A stretch of DNA of 64,000 nt from Acetobacteraceae bacterium (GTDB lineage: Bacteria; Pseudomonadota; Alphaproteobacteria; Acetobacterales; Acetobacteraceae). Below, in pieces: positions 35,234-44,123 of this stretch; within the stretch, counting starts at the first letter, position 1; each line of letters opens with the position of its first letter. The translations under genes were made by a program, and so were the position numbers. The notes beneath the pieces were generated by a model that was not told the DNA's origin, did no database searches, and was given only the letters and a program-made list of their open reading frames with translations. Where the stretch lies: positions 43,456 through 107,455 of the forward strand of contig JAMXLO010000053.1 in NCBI GenBank assembly GCA_024280945.1. The letters run 5' to 3'.

Positions 35234-36583
35234 ATGCGGGTGCTGGGAACGGCGGCAATGGTCGCCGGAGTCCCGGTCGTTACCTTGGTCGTGCTGGCAA
35301 TGATGCAGCAGATTGCGCCTGGCCCAGCACTGGTGACGATTGCCGCAACCTTGATTGCGGCGGTGCTGCTCGCGATACGTTGGTATCGCGATTTGGAGGT
35401 GCTGACGGACAGCGTCCGGCGGATTGCCGCCGATGAGCCGATCACACCACGTCGCCCGGAGCTGCCCGGCCTGCAGGGTCTTGGTGCTGACCTGGAGCGG
35501 CTCGGCCGCCGCATGGCAGGGCGCGCGCACCTCGTCGACCAGCTGCGCCGCGCCGATGGCACAGTGGCCGAGCGCCTGCCGGACCCGTTGATCGTGCTCG
35601 GGGAGGATCGCAGTGTTCGGCGCGCCAATTCCGCCGCGCGCGCAGCGTTCGGCGCTGATATGCCGGCGGTGCTGCGCCATCCCGACCTGCGCGCCGCGAT
35701 CGACCGCGCCTTCACTTCTGGGCTGAACCAGACCGCGGACGTGACCCTGCCGGTGCCGGTGCCACGCGAGCTGCATGCCGCAGTGGTGCCGATGGACCCG
35801 CCGATCGCCGATGGTGGCCGCGCCATACTCGTGTTGTCCGATCGCACGCGGGAACGGGCGGTCGAACGCATGCGCGCCGACTTCGTCGCCAATGTCAGCC
35901 ACGAGTTGCGCACGCCGCTGGCATCGCTGATCGGCTTCATCGATACGCTGCGCGGACCTGCCGCCGATGACCCTCCGGCACAGCAGCGCTTCCTGGGCAT
36001 CATGGGCGAGCAGGCCGCGCGCATGAATCGGTTGATCGACGACCTGCTGAGCCTGTCGCGCATCGAACTCATCGAACATCAGGTGCCATCCGAGACGGTG
36101 GAACTGCGCGAACTGTTGACGCGTCTCGCCGCCGGCTTCGAGCCAAGGCTGCAGGAACGCTCGATCAAGCTTGACCTGCGTATCCCGCACGATCTGCCGC
36201 CCGTGACCGGCGATGCCGACCAGCTGACCCAGGTGGTGCAAAATCTGCTGGACAACGCCGTGAAGTATGGTCGGGCCGGAGGCACGGTGCATCTTTCACT
36301 CTCCGTCGCCTCGCGCACACGCCCGGGGATCCTGCTGACCGTCAGCGACGAAGGTACCGGCATCCCGCGCGAACATCTGCCGCGGCTGACGGAGCGCTTC
36401 TATCGTGTGGATACCAGCAGATCGCGCGCCGCCGGCGGCACTGGTCTCGGCCTCGCCATCGTCAAGCACATCGTCAATCGCCACCGCGGCCAGCTGTCGA
36501 TCGAAAGCGAGGAGGGAATCGGCACAACGGTCAGCGTATGGCTTCCCCAGGCCGCGCGTGCCACGTCCGAACTGCCGGCTTAG
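35234..36583 (+). CDS. PhoR-type sensor histidine kinase
   Basis: A 449-residue membrane sensor kinase. Two hydrophobic segments fall within residues 1-50 with almost no periplasmic loop, as in PhoR. A degenerate PAS-like region follows (PDPLIVLGEDRSVRRANSAA), then the H-box FVANVSHELRTPLASL, N-box NLLDNAVKYG, G1 SDEGTGIPREH and G2 GGTGLGLAIVKHIV. PhoR proteins sense phosphate through the PstSCAB-PhoU complex, but phoB and pst are not here, so phosphate control is only a guess. The TAG stop is part of the palindrome that follows. Confidence 0.88.
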   Translation: MRVLGTAAMVAGVPVVTLVVLAMMQQIAPGPALVTIAATLIAAVLLAIRWYRDLEVLTDSVRRIAADEPITPRRPELPGLQGLGADLERLGRRMAGRAHLVDQLRRADGTVAERLPDPLIVLGEDRSVRRANSAARAAFGADMPAVLRHPDLRAAIDRAFTSGLNQTADVTLPVPVPRELHAAVVPMDPPIADGGRAILVLSDRTRERAVERMRADFVANVSHELRTPLASLIGFIDTLRGPAADDPPAQQRFLGIMGEQAARMNRLIDDLLSLSRIELIEHQVPSETVELRELLTRLAAGFEPRLQERSIKLDLRIPHDLPPVTGDADQLTQVVQNLLDNAVKYGRAGGTVHLSLSVASRTRPGILLTVSDEGTGIPREHLPRLTERFYRVDTSRSRAAGGTGLGLAIVKHIVNRHRGQLSIESEEGIGTTVSVWLPQAARATSELPA

Positions 36584-36618
36584 AGCATGATCGGATCAGG
36601 TCGACCCGATCATGCTCT
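36582..36618. repeat. Palindromic element downstream of the PhoR-type kinase
   Basis: AGAGCATGATCGG and CCGATCATGCTCT form a 13-bp perfect stem around a short loop. The kinase TAG stop lies within its left edge. It could end transcription but has no T-tract, and it looks like an intergenic repeat because a second palindrome follows at once. Confidence 0.65.
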
Positions 36619-36632
36619 GCGCTTCATTGATG

Positions 36633-36684
36633 TAGAGCGCGATTCACGCTTTCCAACGATTCCGCTTCAAGCGATCGCGCTCTA
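36633..36684. repeat. Second palindromic element
   Basis: TAGAGCGCGAT and ATCGCGCTCTA are perfect 11-bp arms separated by about 30 nt. The shared TAGAGC beginning suggests a relationship to the preceding element. It ends 6 nt before the stop codon of the convergent oxygenase beta-subunit gene. Confidence 0.65.
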
Positions 36685-36690
36685 GACTAG

Positions 36691-37146
36691 CTACAACGGC
36701 AAGACCAGCAGTATATCGACGCGGCGTGAATCGAGCACAGCACGGCGCGAGCGGAACCGTGGCACACCGCCATCGTGCACGATCCGGTCCAAGTAGCGGC
36801 CCGTGGCAAAGGTCACCGTGTCGCCGTCCTGGGCGATCCGGAACACGCAGAAGTTCGACCGCACGGCGAATTCCTCACCCTGCCTTTCGAGGCGTGGGCG
36901 TCCGAGTATGTGCCGATAGGCATGCGGCTCGTAGATGTTCGCGGTGCGCAGCGCTTGCACGCGATCTTCCATCATGCCGCGACTGCCGCAGTACAAAATG
37001 CCGATCGGCAGGCCGGCATCGTGGCTCTCGCGCGTGATGATCTGGTATTCGCCGTCTTCGGTGAAGAAGCCGGGCCACCGCTCAAGGTCGCCGCTATCGA
37101 TGGTCTCGGCATAGTCGCACAGCAGATCCTCGATCGCCTCACGCAT
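36691..37146 (-). CDS. Ring-hydroxylating dioxygenase, beta subunit
   Basis: A 151-residue protein with the NTF2-like fold of the small subunit of Rieske aromatic-ring dioxygenases. CDYAETIDSGDLERWPGFFTEDGEY is the family start, and TANIYEPHAYRHILG and SNFCVFR follow. It gives structure to the alpha3beta3 enzyme. Two palindromic repeats separate it from the alpha-subunit gene upstream. No ferredoxin or reductase gene is adjacent. Confidence 0.88.
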   Translation of the reverse strand: MREAIEDLLCDYAETIDSGDLERWPGFFTEDGEYQIITRESHDAGLPIGILYCGSRGMMEDRVQALRTANIYEPHAYRHILGRPRLERQGEEFAVRSNFCVFRIAQDGDTVTFATGRYLDRIVHDGGVPRFRSRRAVLDSRRVDILLVLPL

Positions 37147-37150
37147 GGCC

Positions 37151-37223
37151 TAGTGTCCCGATTCGGAAGTCCGTCACAGTGTGGTTTCGCTAGATGCGGA
37201 CTTCCGAATCGATGAGGACACTA
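37151..37223. repeat. Palindromic element A between oxygenase genes
   Basis: Outer arms TAGTGTCC/GGACACTA and inner arms GATTCGGAAGTCCG/CGGACTTCCGAATC form a long nested inverted repeat. It lies between the beta-subunit start and the alpha-subunit stop. Confidence 0.7.
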
Positions 37224-37237
37224 GCAAACCATTGATT

Positions 37238-37314
37238 CTAGTGTGGTTCCTGGTTCCGAAGTCCGCTACGGCGGCTGATCCACAAAGCGGCGGACTTCGG
37301 AACCACCACACTAG
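37238..37314. repeat. Palindromic element B between oxygenase genes
   Basis: Outer arms CTAGTGTGG/CCACACTAG and inner arms GGTTCCGAAGTCCGC/GCGGACTTCGGAACC. It shares the TAGTGT end and the GAAGTCCG core with element A, so both are copies of one family. Its right edge contains the TAG stop codon of the alpha-subunit gene. Confidence 0.7.
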
Positions 37315-38558
37315 AAGCCCATCAGCTTGCGATAGCCTTGCCAGAAGCCACGGATGCCGGTCTCGGTCGCACGGGAACCGTCGGACGAGGCGACATCGCG
37401 TCCGCCCATTTCGAGGAAGGCGTTGCGATCCTCGCTGCCGCGGGTGCCGCGCTGAACGAACTCGTTGATGCAGCCATCCTCCAGTGAGACCAACCCCGCC
37501 GCGCCGGTGAGATTGCTTTGCATCAGCCGTTGCCGCGTCTGCTGTTCGCTGTCATCTCGGTAGCCGAGATAGATCCAGAACAGCTCGGTCTTATCCACGC
37601 CGCGTGGGGTGAAGAAGCGCACCGCCAGCGAGTTCAGCGTCAGCTGCACCACCAGGGTGGGAAACACCGTCTGGATGCAGTGAGTCACACCGTCGTCAAA
37701 TTCGGTGAAAGTGTCCAGCATTTCCGGCGCTGCAAGTGCCGAGCCGTACTGCGCCGAGTGAACCTTCCGGTATTCGTCCGATTGCTGCAGCGTGTCGCGC
37801 TTGGCGTAGCTGATCGAATGCCGCCCATCCTCGGACAGCAGCATGCCGCCGTCCATATCCAGCCGGTTCACCTTGAACGTGGTGTAGAAGGTGTGCAGCA
37901 GCGTTGCGTGGTACGAGTCACGGACGTTCTCGGCGTACAGCTTCCAGTTGTTGTGGATGATCTGGCTGTGCATGCCGAGGATGCGGTGCGGGCGTCCGAG
38001 ATTGCGGCGAATCATGCGGGCCATGGTGTCGCCGAGATACGTTTCCACCGGCACCGTCGCGTCGGAGAACGTGCCGAACACCAGCCCGCAGAACACCTCG
38101 ACGCGCAATTGTTCGAGCCGGTGCCTCGCGGTGTCGAAATCCTCCGGCATTCCGCCTTTCCCGCGGACACCGTGGCGGAAGGCAACACTCTGCAATCGGC
38201 CAGCCAGGTCATAGCTCCATGAATGGTAGACACAGGTGAGTGCCTTGGCATTGCCTCGCTCTTGCAGGCAGACCAGCGCTCCCTTGTGGGCACAGCGGTT
38301 CACCATCGCATGGATTGCGCCGTGCTCGTCACGCGTCACGACGACAGGGGTTTCACCAACCGTTGCGAGGCGCCAGTCGCCCGGTCGCAGTATCTCGACC
38401 TCCAGGCAGAGGAAATTCCAGATCGGTCCGCGGAACAGTCGCTTCTGTTCTTCAGCGTAGATCCCGGGATCGGAGAACACGCGGAAAGGTACCCTGGTCA
38501 CGCCTTCCTGTGGCCATGCCAGATCGGCTGCGAGGTCATGTGTGATCGGGACGTCCAT
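37311..38558 (-). CDS. Rieske ring-hydroxylating dioxygenase, alpha subunit
   Basis: A 415-residue catalytic subunit that adds O2 to an aromatic ring. The Rieske [2Fe-2S] ligands are C89, H91, C109 and H112 (NRCAHKGALVC and CVYHSWSYDLAG). The mononuclear iron site is in NWKLYAENVRDSYHATLLH, with bridging D214 and ligands H217 and H222. Its length and spacing resemble anthranilate, salicylate and terephthalate oxygenases; the substrate is not fixed by sequence alone. The beta subunit lies downstream past two palindromes. A LivK-type binding protein is divergent, a possible uptake partner. Confidence 0.91.
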   Translation of the reverse strand: MDVPITHDLAADLAWPQEGVTRVPFRVFSDPGIYAEEQKRLFRGPIWNFLCLEVEILRPGDWRLATVGETPVVVTRDEHGAIHAMVNRCAHKGALVCLQERGNAKALTCVYHSWSYDLAGRLQSVAFRHGVRGKGGMPEDFDTARHRLEQLRVEVFCGLVFGTFSDATVPVETYLGDTMARMIRRNLGRPHRILGMHSQIIHNNWKLYAENVRDSYHATLLHTFYTTFKVNRLDMDGGMLLSEDGRHSISYAKRDTLQQSDEYRKVHSAQYGSALAAPEMLDTFTEFDDGVTHCIQTVFPTLVVQLTLNSLAVRFFTPRGVDKTELFWIYLGYRDDSEQQTRQRLMQSNLTGAAGLVSLEDGCINEFVQRGTRGSEDRNAFLEMGGRDVASSDGSRATETGIRGFWQGYRKLMGF

Positions 38559-38678
38559 GATCGCTCTCCGCGCAAGGCTGCGTGCAGGGACGGTAGCGGC
38601 GCCGGCGGCAAGGGTGCAATGTCGCGACGCCGGCCAAAGAGCCGGGACGGGAGACTACGTCGTTCAGGAGAACAAAGC

Positions 38679-39875
38679 ATGATCACTCGAAGAGCCGCGG
38701 TGACCTCCGGCTTCGCCGCCGCCACACTGGGGGCAACGACGCGTACACGTGCGGAAACGCCGACAGTCAAGATCGGCAACACCATGCCGTACAGCGGGCC
38801 GGCTTCGACCTATAGCGTCATCGGCCGCACCGAGAGCGCGTTCTTCAAGATGGTCAACGAGCAGGGCGGCGTTGACGGACACATGATCGACTTCATCTCG
38901 TACGACGATGGCTACAGCCCACCCAAGACGGTGGAGCAGGTTCGCCGCCTGGTCGAGGCAGACAAGGTTGACTTTTGTTTTCAGAACCTCGGCACGCCAT
39001 GCAATTCGGCCATCGCCGAGTACCTCAATCACAAGAAGATTCCACACCTGTTCGTCGGCTCCGGCGCGAGCAAGTGGGCTGATATCAAGAAATACCCATG
39101 GACGATGGGCTTTCAGCCAGGCTACCGGACCGAGGCGCAGATCTACGCCAAATACATGTTGCAGGAGGTGAAGGACCCGAAGCTCGGGATCCTGTATCAG
39201 AACGACGACTTCGGTAAGGACTATCCCACCGGTGTCCGGGACATTCTGGGCGACAAGTGGGACCAGATCGTCACGCGGTCGAACAGCTACGAGACGACCG
39301 ATCCGACGATCGACTCGCAGATTGTCGACTTGAAGAACTCTGGCGCAAACGTGCTGCTGGTTGCGGCCATTCCCAAGTTCGCCGCGCAGGCGATCCGCAA
39401 AGTGTACGATCTTAACTGGAAACCGACCTTCCTGATGACCAACGTCGCAATCTCGGTCGGCGGGGTTATCACGCCGGCCGGTCCCGAGAAGGCGGTCGGT
39501 ATGCTGAGCACGGCATATCTGAAGGATCCGACCGATCCGATCTTCAACGACGACGCGGGCATGAAGGAGTGGCGCACGTTCATGGCGAAGTACATGCCGG
39601 ATGGCGATGTCACCGATGCCAGCTACGTGTTCGCCTACGCAGTCAGCAAGACGATGCTGCAGGTGCTGAAGCAGTGCGGCGGCGACTTCTCGCGTGCGAA
39701 CGTGATGAAACAGGCGGAGAGCCTGCATGACCTCGAACTGCCGGTAGTACTGCCAGGCATCAAGGTGAACACGAGCCATACTGACCATCGGCCGATCACG
39801 TCGATGCAGTTCATGAAGTGGGACGGCAAGACCTGGGTGCGGTTCGGCGATCTGCTGACCGGCGCAACGGTGTAG
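38679..39875 (+). CDS. Branched-chain amino acid/aromatic-type ABC substrate-binding protein
   Basis: A 398-residue periplasmic receptor of the LivK/Peripla_BP_6 family. The start MITRRAAVTSGFAAATLGA is a twin-arginine-like signal ending near TRAE. The domain opens with VKIGNTMPYSGPASTYSVIGR and includes KLGILYQNDDFGKDY. ATG 38679 has a CAGGAG site. Such receptors often bind aromatic acids when next to ring-degradation genes, and it faces a Rieske oxygenase across 120 nt. No liv permease or ATPase is in the window. Confidence 0.9.
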   Translation: MITRRAAVTSGFAAATLGATTRTRAETPTVKIGNTMPYSGPASTYSVIGRTESAFFKMVNEQGGVDGHMIDFISYDDGYSPPKTVEQVRRLVEADKVDFCFQNLGTPCNSAIAEYLNHKKIPHLFVGSGASKWADIKKYPWTMGFQPGYRTEAQIYAKYMLQEVKDPKLGILYQNDDFGKDYPTGVRDILGDKWDQIVTRSNSYETTDPTIDSQIVDLKNSGANVLLVAAIPKFAAQAIRKVYDLNWKPTFLMTNVAISVGGVITPAGPEKAVGMLSTAYLKDPTDPIFNDDAGMKEWRTFMAKYMPDGDVTDASYVFAYAVSKTMLQVLKQCGGDFSRANVMKQAESLHDLELPVVLPGIKVNTSHTDHRPITSMQFMKWDGKTWVRFGDLLTGATV

Positions 39876-39887
39876 CGAATACGCCCC

Positions 39888-39910
39888 GGGGCGGTCCTCA
39901 AGGCCGCCCC
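39888..39910. terminator. GC-rich hairpin between convergent genes
   Basis: GGGGCGG and CCGCCCC form a 7-bp stem with a 9-nt loop, between the binding-protein stop (39875) and rlmH. It could end transcription in both directions, but there is no clear T-tract and the rlmH stop falls in the loop. Confidence 0.4.
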
Positions 39911-40359
39911 GCGCGGTGATAGGGATGTCCCGCCGCAATCGTTTGGGCACGATAGACCTGCTCGGCCAACATGCCGCGGACCAGGAAATGCGGCCAAGTC
40001 AGGCGGCCAAGTGACAGCACGTAGTCGGCGCGCGCGAGCACTGTTGCGTCCAGCCCCTCTGCACCGCCAACCAGGAAGCAGATGGTGCGGCCGACGCCGA
40101 ACCAGCGTTCCAACAGGCGGGCCAGTTCCTCGCTGTTTGGCACAGCGCCGCCGGCATCGAGGGCGACCACAAATGCCGGGCGGGGCAACGCCGCCAACAG
40201 CGCCGCTCCTTCGCGTCGCTTAACCTCCGCCGGCGCGCCACGCGCCTCGACGATCTCGGTCAGCGCAAACTTGGGCCGCATACGCGCGTTGTAGCGGTCG
40301 AAGAGCGCCGCCTCTGGCGCGCCACGCAGCCGGCCGACGGCGATCAGGCGCAACACCAT
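39898..40359 (-). CDS. rlmH: 23S rRNA pseudouridine-1915 N3-methyltransferase
   Basis: A 153-residue SPOUT-fold methyltransferase that methylates pseudouridine 1915 in helix 69 of 23S rRNA. The start at 40359 ([12 protein letters not shown]) begins at the family's first strand. [18 protein letters not shown] and the C-terminal [20 protein letters not shown], then GHPYHR, are diagnostic knot residues. Its usual neighbour rsfS is absent. It is divergent from the MetX-like gene. Confidence 0.94.
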   Translation of the reverse strand: MVLRLIAVGRLRGAPEAALFDRYNARMRPKFALTEIVEARGAPAEVKRREGAALLAALPRPAFVVALDAGGAVPNSEELARLLERWFGVGRTICFLVGGAEGLDATVLARADYVLSLGRLTWPHFLVRGMLAEQVYRAQTIAAGHPYHRAGRP

Positions 40360-40424
40360 CAATTCACCCCTTGCGAGGACGCGCGGCAAAGCCAACCATG
40401 TTGCATGCCCGACCATAGGGGGAA

Positions 40425-41435
40425 GTGGTGGCCTGGCCTACGCAGCAGGGAACTTACGACGCTGGCGACGTGACGCTGCAATCCGGAGAGATGCTGCGCA
40501 ACGCGCGCTTGTCGTGGAAGGCGCACGGCACGCTGTCGCCGGCGCGCGACAACGTCATCGTCTATCCCACCAGCTATGGCGCGCAGCATCCCGATCTGGA
40601 ATGGCTGATCGGCCCGGACGATGTGCTGGATCCGACACGCTGGTTCATCGTGATTTTCGATATGTTCGGCAACGGACTGTCATCCAGTCCCTCGAATTCC
40701 GAGAATTATCCGTCTCTGGTGACCATATTCGATAATGTGCAAACGCAGCGCCAGGCATTGCGCGATCTGTACCGAATAGAACGCATCGCCTGCGTCTATG
40801 GCTGGTCGATGGGTGGCTTGCAGGCATATCACTGGGCTGCAGTGTTTCCCGACGCGGTTGACCGCATCGTCGTGAACTGCGGGGTGTCCCGCACGGCAGT
40901 GCACAACCAGGTCTTCCTGCGCAGCCTGATAGCGACACTGGAAGCAGCACCCGAGCATCTTGGTGATGGCCGTTTCTCTGCGGAGCCGCGCGCAGCCAAG
41001 CGAGCCTTCGCCCGCATCTATGCCGCCTGGGCGCTGAGCCAGGATTTTTATCGTGCCGGCCTGCATCTGCGGACGGCGCCCGATCTGGAGACCTTCCTCC
41101 GGACGGACTGGGAGGACCGGTTCGTGCCACGGCCTGCCGCGAACCAGTATGCGCAGCTTCGCACGTGGGATGCGGCGGACATCAGCGCCAACACGCTGTA
41201 CAGCGGTGACCTGGAGCGCGCACTGCGGGCAATTCGTGCGCGTGTGCTGCTGATGCCGGGCGAGACGGATCTGTACTTCCGCGTCGCCGACAACGCGGCG
41301 GAGCTGGCGCTTCTTGCGCAGGCGGAACTGAAGCCTATTCCCAGCATCTGGGGTCATCGCGCCGGCAATCCGGTGGCGAACCCCGAGGATGCGCGCTTCA
41401 TCAAAGACACCGTGCGGGACTGGCTCGCGCGGTAG
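40425..41435 (+). CDS. MetX-like alpha/beta hydrolase
   Basis: A 336-residue alpha/beta hydrolase of the homoserine O-acetyltransferase-like group. The nucleophile elbow is [10 protein letters not shown], an acid is likely in MPGETDLYF, and the histidine in IWGHRAGNP. The MetX-type core [14 protein letters not shown] is visible. True homoserine acetyltransferases are longer and metZ here suggests a succinyl route, so a hydrolase or other acyltransfer role is more likely. GTG 40425 follows an AGGGGGAA site. A RidA-like gene starts 20 nt downstream. Confidence 0.82.
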   Translation: MVAWPTQQGTYDAGDVTLQSGEMLRNARLSWKAHGTLSPARDNVIVYPTSYGAQHPDLEWLIGPDDVLDPTRWFIVIFDMFGNGLSSSPSNSENYPSLVTIFDNVQTQRQALRDLYRIERIACVYGWSMGGLQAYHWAAVFPDAVDRIVVNCGVSRTAVHNQVFLRSLIATLEAAPEHLGDGRFSAEPRAAKRAFARIYAAWALSQDFYRAGLHLRTAPDLETFLRTDWEDRFVPRPAANQYAQLRTWDAADISANTLYSGDLERALRAIRARVLLMPGETDLYFRVADNAAELALLAQAELKPIPSIWGHRAGNPVANPEDARFIKDTVRDWLAR

Positions 41436-41455
41436 CAGAACCGAGGAGAGCAACG

Positions 41456-41842
41456 ATGGCGACGATTACGTCAAGCAATCCGCCGGCCGTACGTGCGCCG
41501 ACCGGCTACACGCACGGACTGGTGCTGGAAGGTGTCGAGCGGCGGCTGATCATCTCCGGGCAGGTCGGGTTGGCGCCGGACGGCTCGGTGCCCAGCACCG
41601 GCGAGGGCCAGATCGCTCAGGCCTTCGCCAACCTGCGCGCGGTGCTGGAGGCGAACGGCATGACCGTCCACAACCTGGTCAAGACCACCGTGTTCTTGAC
41701 CGATCGTTCGTTGCTGACGTCGTTCCGCGCTGCGCGCGATTCGGTATATGCCGGCCACGCGCCATGCTCGACGTTGTTGTTCGTCGCGGGACTCGCCGAC
41801 CCGCGATTCATGGTGGAGATCGAAGCCGAAGCGGTGGCCTGA
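41456..41842 (+). CDS. RidA-family protein lacking the usual arginine
   Basis: A 128-residue member of the YjgF/RidA family, trimeric proteins of which the archetype hydrolyses reactive enamine/imine intermediates. QVGLAPDGSVPSTGEGQIAQAF and LRAVLEANGMTVHNLVKTTVFL are typical. In active RidA an arginine precedes the STV strand; here the corresponding stretch is HAPCSTLLFVAGL, so deaminase activity is doubtful. It probably shares a transcript with the MetX-like hydrolase. Confidence 0.85.
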   Translation: MATITSSNPPAVRAPTGYTHGLVLEGVERRLIISGQVGLAPDGSVPSTGEGQIAQAFANLRAVLEANGMTVHNLVKTTVFLTDRSLLTSFRAARDSVYAGHAPCSTLLFVAGLADPRFMVEIEAEAVA

Positions 41843-41886
41843 ATCGGCTTAGCGGCGACGCCGCTGCCGAAAGCCTCAAGGGACGG

Positions 41887-42024
41887 TCAGACCGCCGGCG
41901 CGCACTCGCCCATTGATGAGAGGTCGTCGCCGGCCCGATCTTTGCGGGCCGGCGACGGGTCCAGCAGCGCGCTGACGATGACCGCCAGCAGCAACGCTCC
42001 CACACCAACCAGCAACGCGACCAT
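41887..42024 (-). CDS. Small single-pass membrane protein
   Basis: A 45-residue reading frame starting ATG 42024 with an AGAGGA site. Residues 2-21 (VALLVGVGALLLAVIVSALL) would cross the membrane once; the tail is DPSPARKDRAGDD, then C and an AV end. No family is recognised. A strong 12-bp hairpin lies within the coding sequence, so a non-coding or terminator role is the main alternative. Confidence 0.45.
   Translation of the reverse strand: MVALLVGVGALLLAVIVSALLDPSPARKDRAGDDLSSMGECAPAV
41926..41956. repeat. Strong hairpin within a tiny ORF
   Basis: GTCGCCGGCCCG and CGGGCCGGCGAC form a perfect 12-bp stem around a 7-nt loop. It lies inside the putative 45-residue gene and about 85 nt after the RidA stop, where it might end that transcript. 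Confidence 0.6.
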
Positions 42025-42609
42025 TTGTTCCTCTTTCGGTTTAAAGCCCCATGGGCGGGGCCTGTCGCGTAGCGACGCGCCAGCGGCGCCGCACTGAACC
42101 GTTTCACACCACAGGCAGGCATTGCTGGACGCGACGGTCATCTGGGCGGCCGGCGAGAGGACCGACTAACTTCGTCCCGTGAGTCACGGGATCGTGTCGC
42201 GCGCTTCGATCCAGGTCAGTGCAGCACGCGGTAGAGGGCAGTCGCAATCCACGCATGGCTACCCTGATCATCGTCGAAGATCATGCGCGTGTGGGACGTG
42301 CGATTCTCAGAAAGGAATCCTTTTCCTGCGATGGTGATGCACTCCCCAGGGCGCGAGAATTGCTGTGCGAGGGAAGAAGCCCGACGGCGCGGGATGCTGT
42401 CTCCACTGTTTTCTCTGTGGATCGAGCGCGACGATGGCGCCCTTCTGGACAATGCGGCAGTTGGCAGGTTGGCCCGACGCGGGGAGGTCAAGCGATCTGC
42501 TCTGCAGGTGGCTTCTGACGCATAGTCTCTGTACCGCAAAGCGCAAAATAAAACGGCGGCGAATGTCGCCAGGGGCAACTTGTCGTCTGCCTGCCGGTTT
42601 GGTCCTGCT
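42025..42609. other. 585-base region with no supported gene
   Basis: Between the small membrane-protein start and the amidohydrolase stop. Several short overlapping frames exist on both strands, but none has a recognisable domain or ribosome site. I see no tRNA or riboswitch. Possibly decayed coding sequence or regulatory DNA. Confidence 0.5.
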
Positions 42610-44046
42610 TCATGCCAGTGTCGGCAGGCTGAGCGGCGAGATCTGCTCCGCGGTGCGGCCTGCCCAGTCGCGGTTGGGCGCGTCGCGCAGCATGCGCTGC
42701 TGTCCCTCTACGACCCCGGCGAGCGCAGCCTGATGATCGAGTGTCAGTACGCGCCCTTGCTCCATGACCTTCGCACCATGCACGAATACGGTGCGAATCG
42801 CGCGCTCGGCGGCGGTGAACACCAGCGAGCGCAGCGGGTCGCGCACCGGCCGCATCCAGGGATTGCCAAGGTCGACGAGGACGAGATCTGCCTTCGCGCC
42901 CGGCGTCAGGCGGCCGAGATCGGAGCGTCCCAGCGCATCGGCGCCGCCGACCGTCGCGGCGTGGAACAGCGCGCCGATGCTGGTAGTGGTGATATCGCGC
43001 GCAGCAACTCTTGCGAGAATCGCCGCGAGGCGCATCTCTTCGATGACATTGTGTGGGGCGACATCGGTGCCGATACCGAGATTGACGCCGGCTCTGGTGT
43101 AGCGGCCGAAATCCTCCAGCGTGTGGCCGTAACGCGCGAACGGCGATGGGCAATGCGCGACATGTGTGCCGGTATCGACAAGTGTGCGCAGGTCGGTGCG
43201 CGTATGCCAGCGTACCCAGGAGTGCTCGTCGATGAACATCGCATGGCCGAGTACCGTGCGCGGCGAAAGAATGCCGAGGTCGCGGGCAAACTGCACTGGC
43301 GATTTGCCATGCCGATCGACCATGACGAGGAATTCATTGACGCTTTGGGCGCAGTGCACCGTGATCGGCAGGTCGCGCGCTTCCGCCGCAGCGAAACTGT
43401 CGCGCAACAGATCGGTGGTGCATGTGTCGATCTGGGCCGGTGAGATGATGCCCGACAGGCGGCCAGAAGGATGCGACGTCGCCTGCTCGATCAGCGCGAG
43501 CGCCGCATCAAGACCGTGGCGCCCAGCGGTCTCGTCCCAGCGGTATTGCAGCGCCCAGCCGTTCTCCAGGTGCCAGCGCGCCGACGCATAGCTAGGCGCC
43601 AGGAAAACGCGCAGCCCGCTCTGTGCGGCCGTATCGATCCAGCCTTCATCGATTCCCGACAGATCGGCGACGCTGGTGATGCCGGTAAGCAGCATTTCAC
43701 AGAATGCTACCTGCTTGCCGGCGCGGCGCGCAGTGGCATCGGGCTGCAGCGCAACCGAGCGTTCATAGAGGCCACTCATATACATGGCGGGTACGCCGTG
43801 CTCTTCGCGAACGCCACGGTAGAAGGGTTCAGTGCTCGGATGTGAATGCAGGTCGATCAGGCCCGGCATGACCATCAGGCCGGTGCCATCGATGATGGTG
43901 TCGGTCGTGCCATCATAGTGGCGGCCGACATAGGTCAGGCTGTCACCGGTGAACGCGACGTCGCCCCCATTCAGATATGCGTGGCGTTTGTTCGTTGCAT
44001 CCCAGGCGATGATGCTGGCCGCATTGCGAATGCAGGTTGTGGGCAT
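42610..44046 (-). CDS. Amidohydrolase-family metal-dependent hydrolase
   Basis: A 478-residue TIM-barrel hydrolase of the ATZ/TRZ (guanine/cytosine deaminase-like) type. The first metal motif is GLIDLHSHPS, followed by TVHCAQSVNEF, the VLGHAMFID strand, and the catalytic aspartate in GIGTDVAPHN. The beta-sandwich halves bracket the barrel (N-terminal IIAWDATNKRHAY, C-terminal GAKADLVLVDLGNP). ATG 44046 is chosen over an upstream start because it begins at the first strand. Family members deaminate or dechlorinate ring compounds; the substrate is unknown. Confidence 0.88.
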   Translation of the reverse strand: MPTTCIRNAASIIAWDATNKRHAYLNGGDVAFTGDSLTYVGRHYDGTTDTIIDGTGLMVMPGLIDLHSHPSTEPFYRGVREEHGVPAMYMSGLYERSVALQPDATARRAGKQVAFCEMLLTGITSVADLSGIDEGWIDTAAQSGLRVFLAPSYASARWHLENGWALQYRWDETAGRHGLDAALALIEQATSHPSGRLSGIISPAQIDTCTTDLLRDSFAAAEARDLPITVHCAQSVNEFLVMVDRHGKSPVQFARDLGILSPRTVLGHAMFIDEHSWVRWHTRTDLRTLVDTGTHVAHCPSPFARYGHTLEDFGRYTRAGVNLGIGTDVAPHNVIEEMRLAAILARVAARDITTTSIGALFHAATVGGADALGRSDLGRLTPGAKADLVLVDLGNPWMRPVRDPLRSLVFTAAERAIRTVFVHGAKVMEQGRVLTLDHQAALAGVVEGQQRMLRDAPNRDWAGRTAEQISPLSLPTLA

Positions 44047-44123
44047 GACGATTCCCCGTGCGCTGGCCACCACGAGACTGGCCGGCACGTGCGCTCATGT
44101 CCACTCAGGCTGGCCACACACTC

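Noticed and set aside
37151..37314. Palindromes as ends of an insertion sequence
   Set aside because: Nothing coding lies between or inside them; they are too short and carry no transposase.
42219..42578. A 120-residue minus-strand gene between the small ORF and the amidohydrolase
   Set aside because: Overlapped by several equal frames on both strands, with no ribosome site or recognisable domain.
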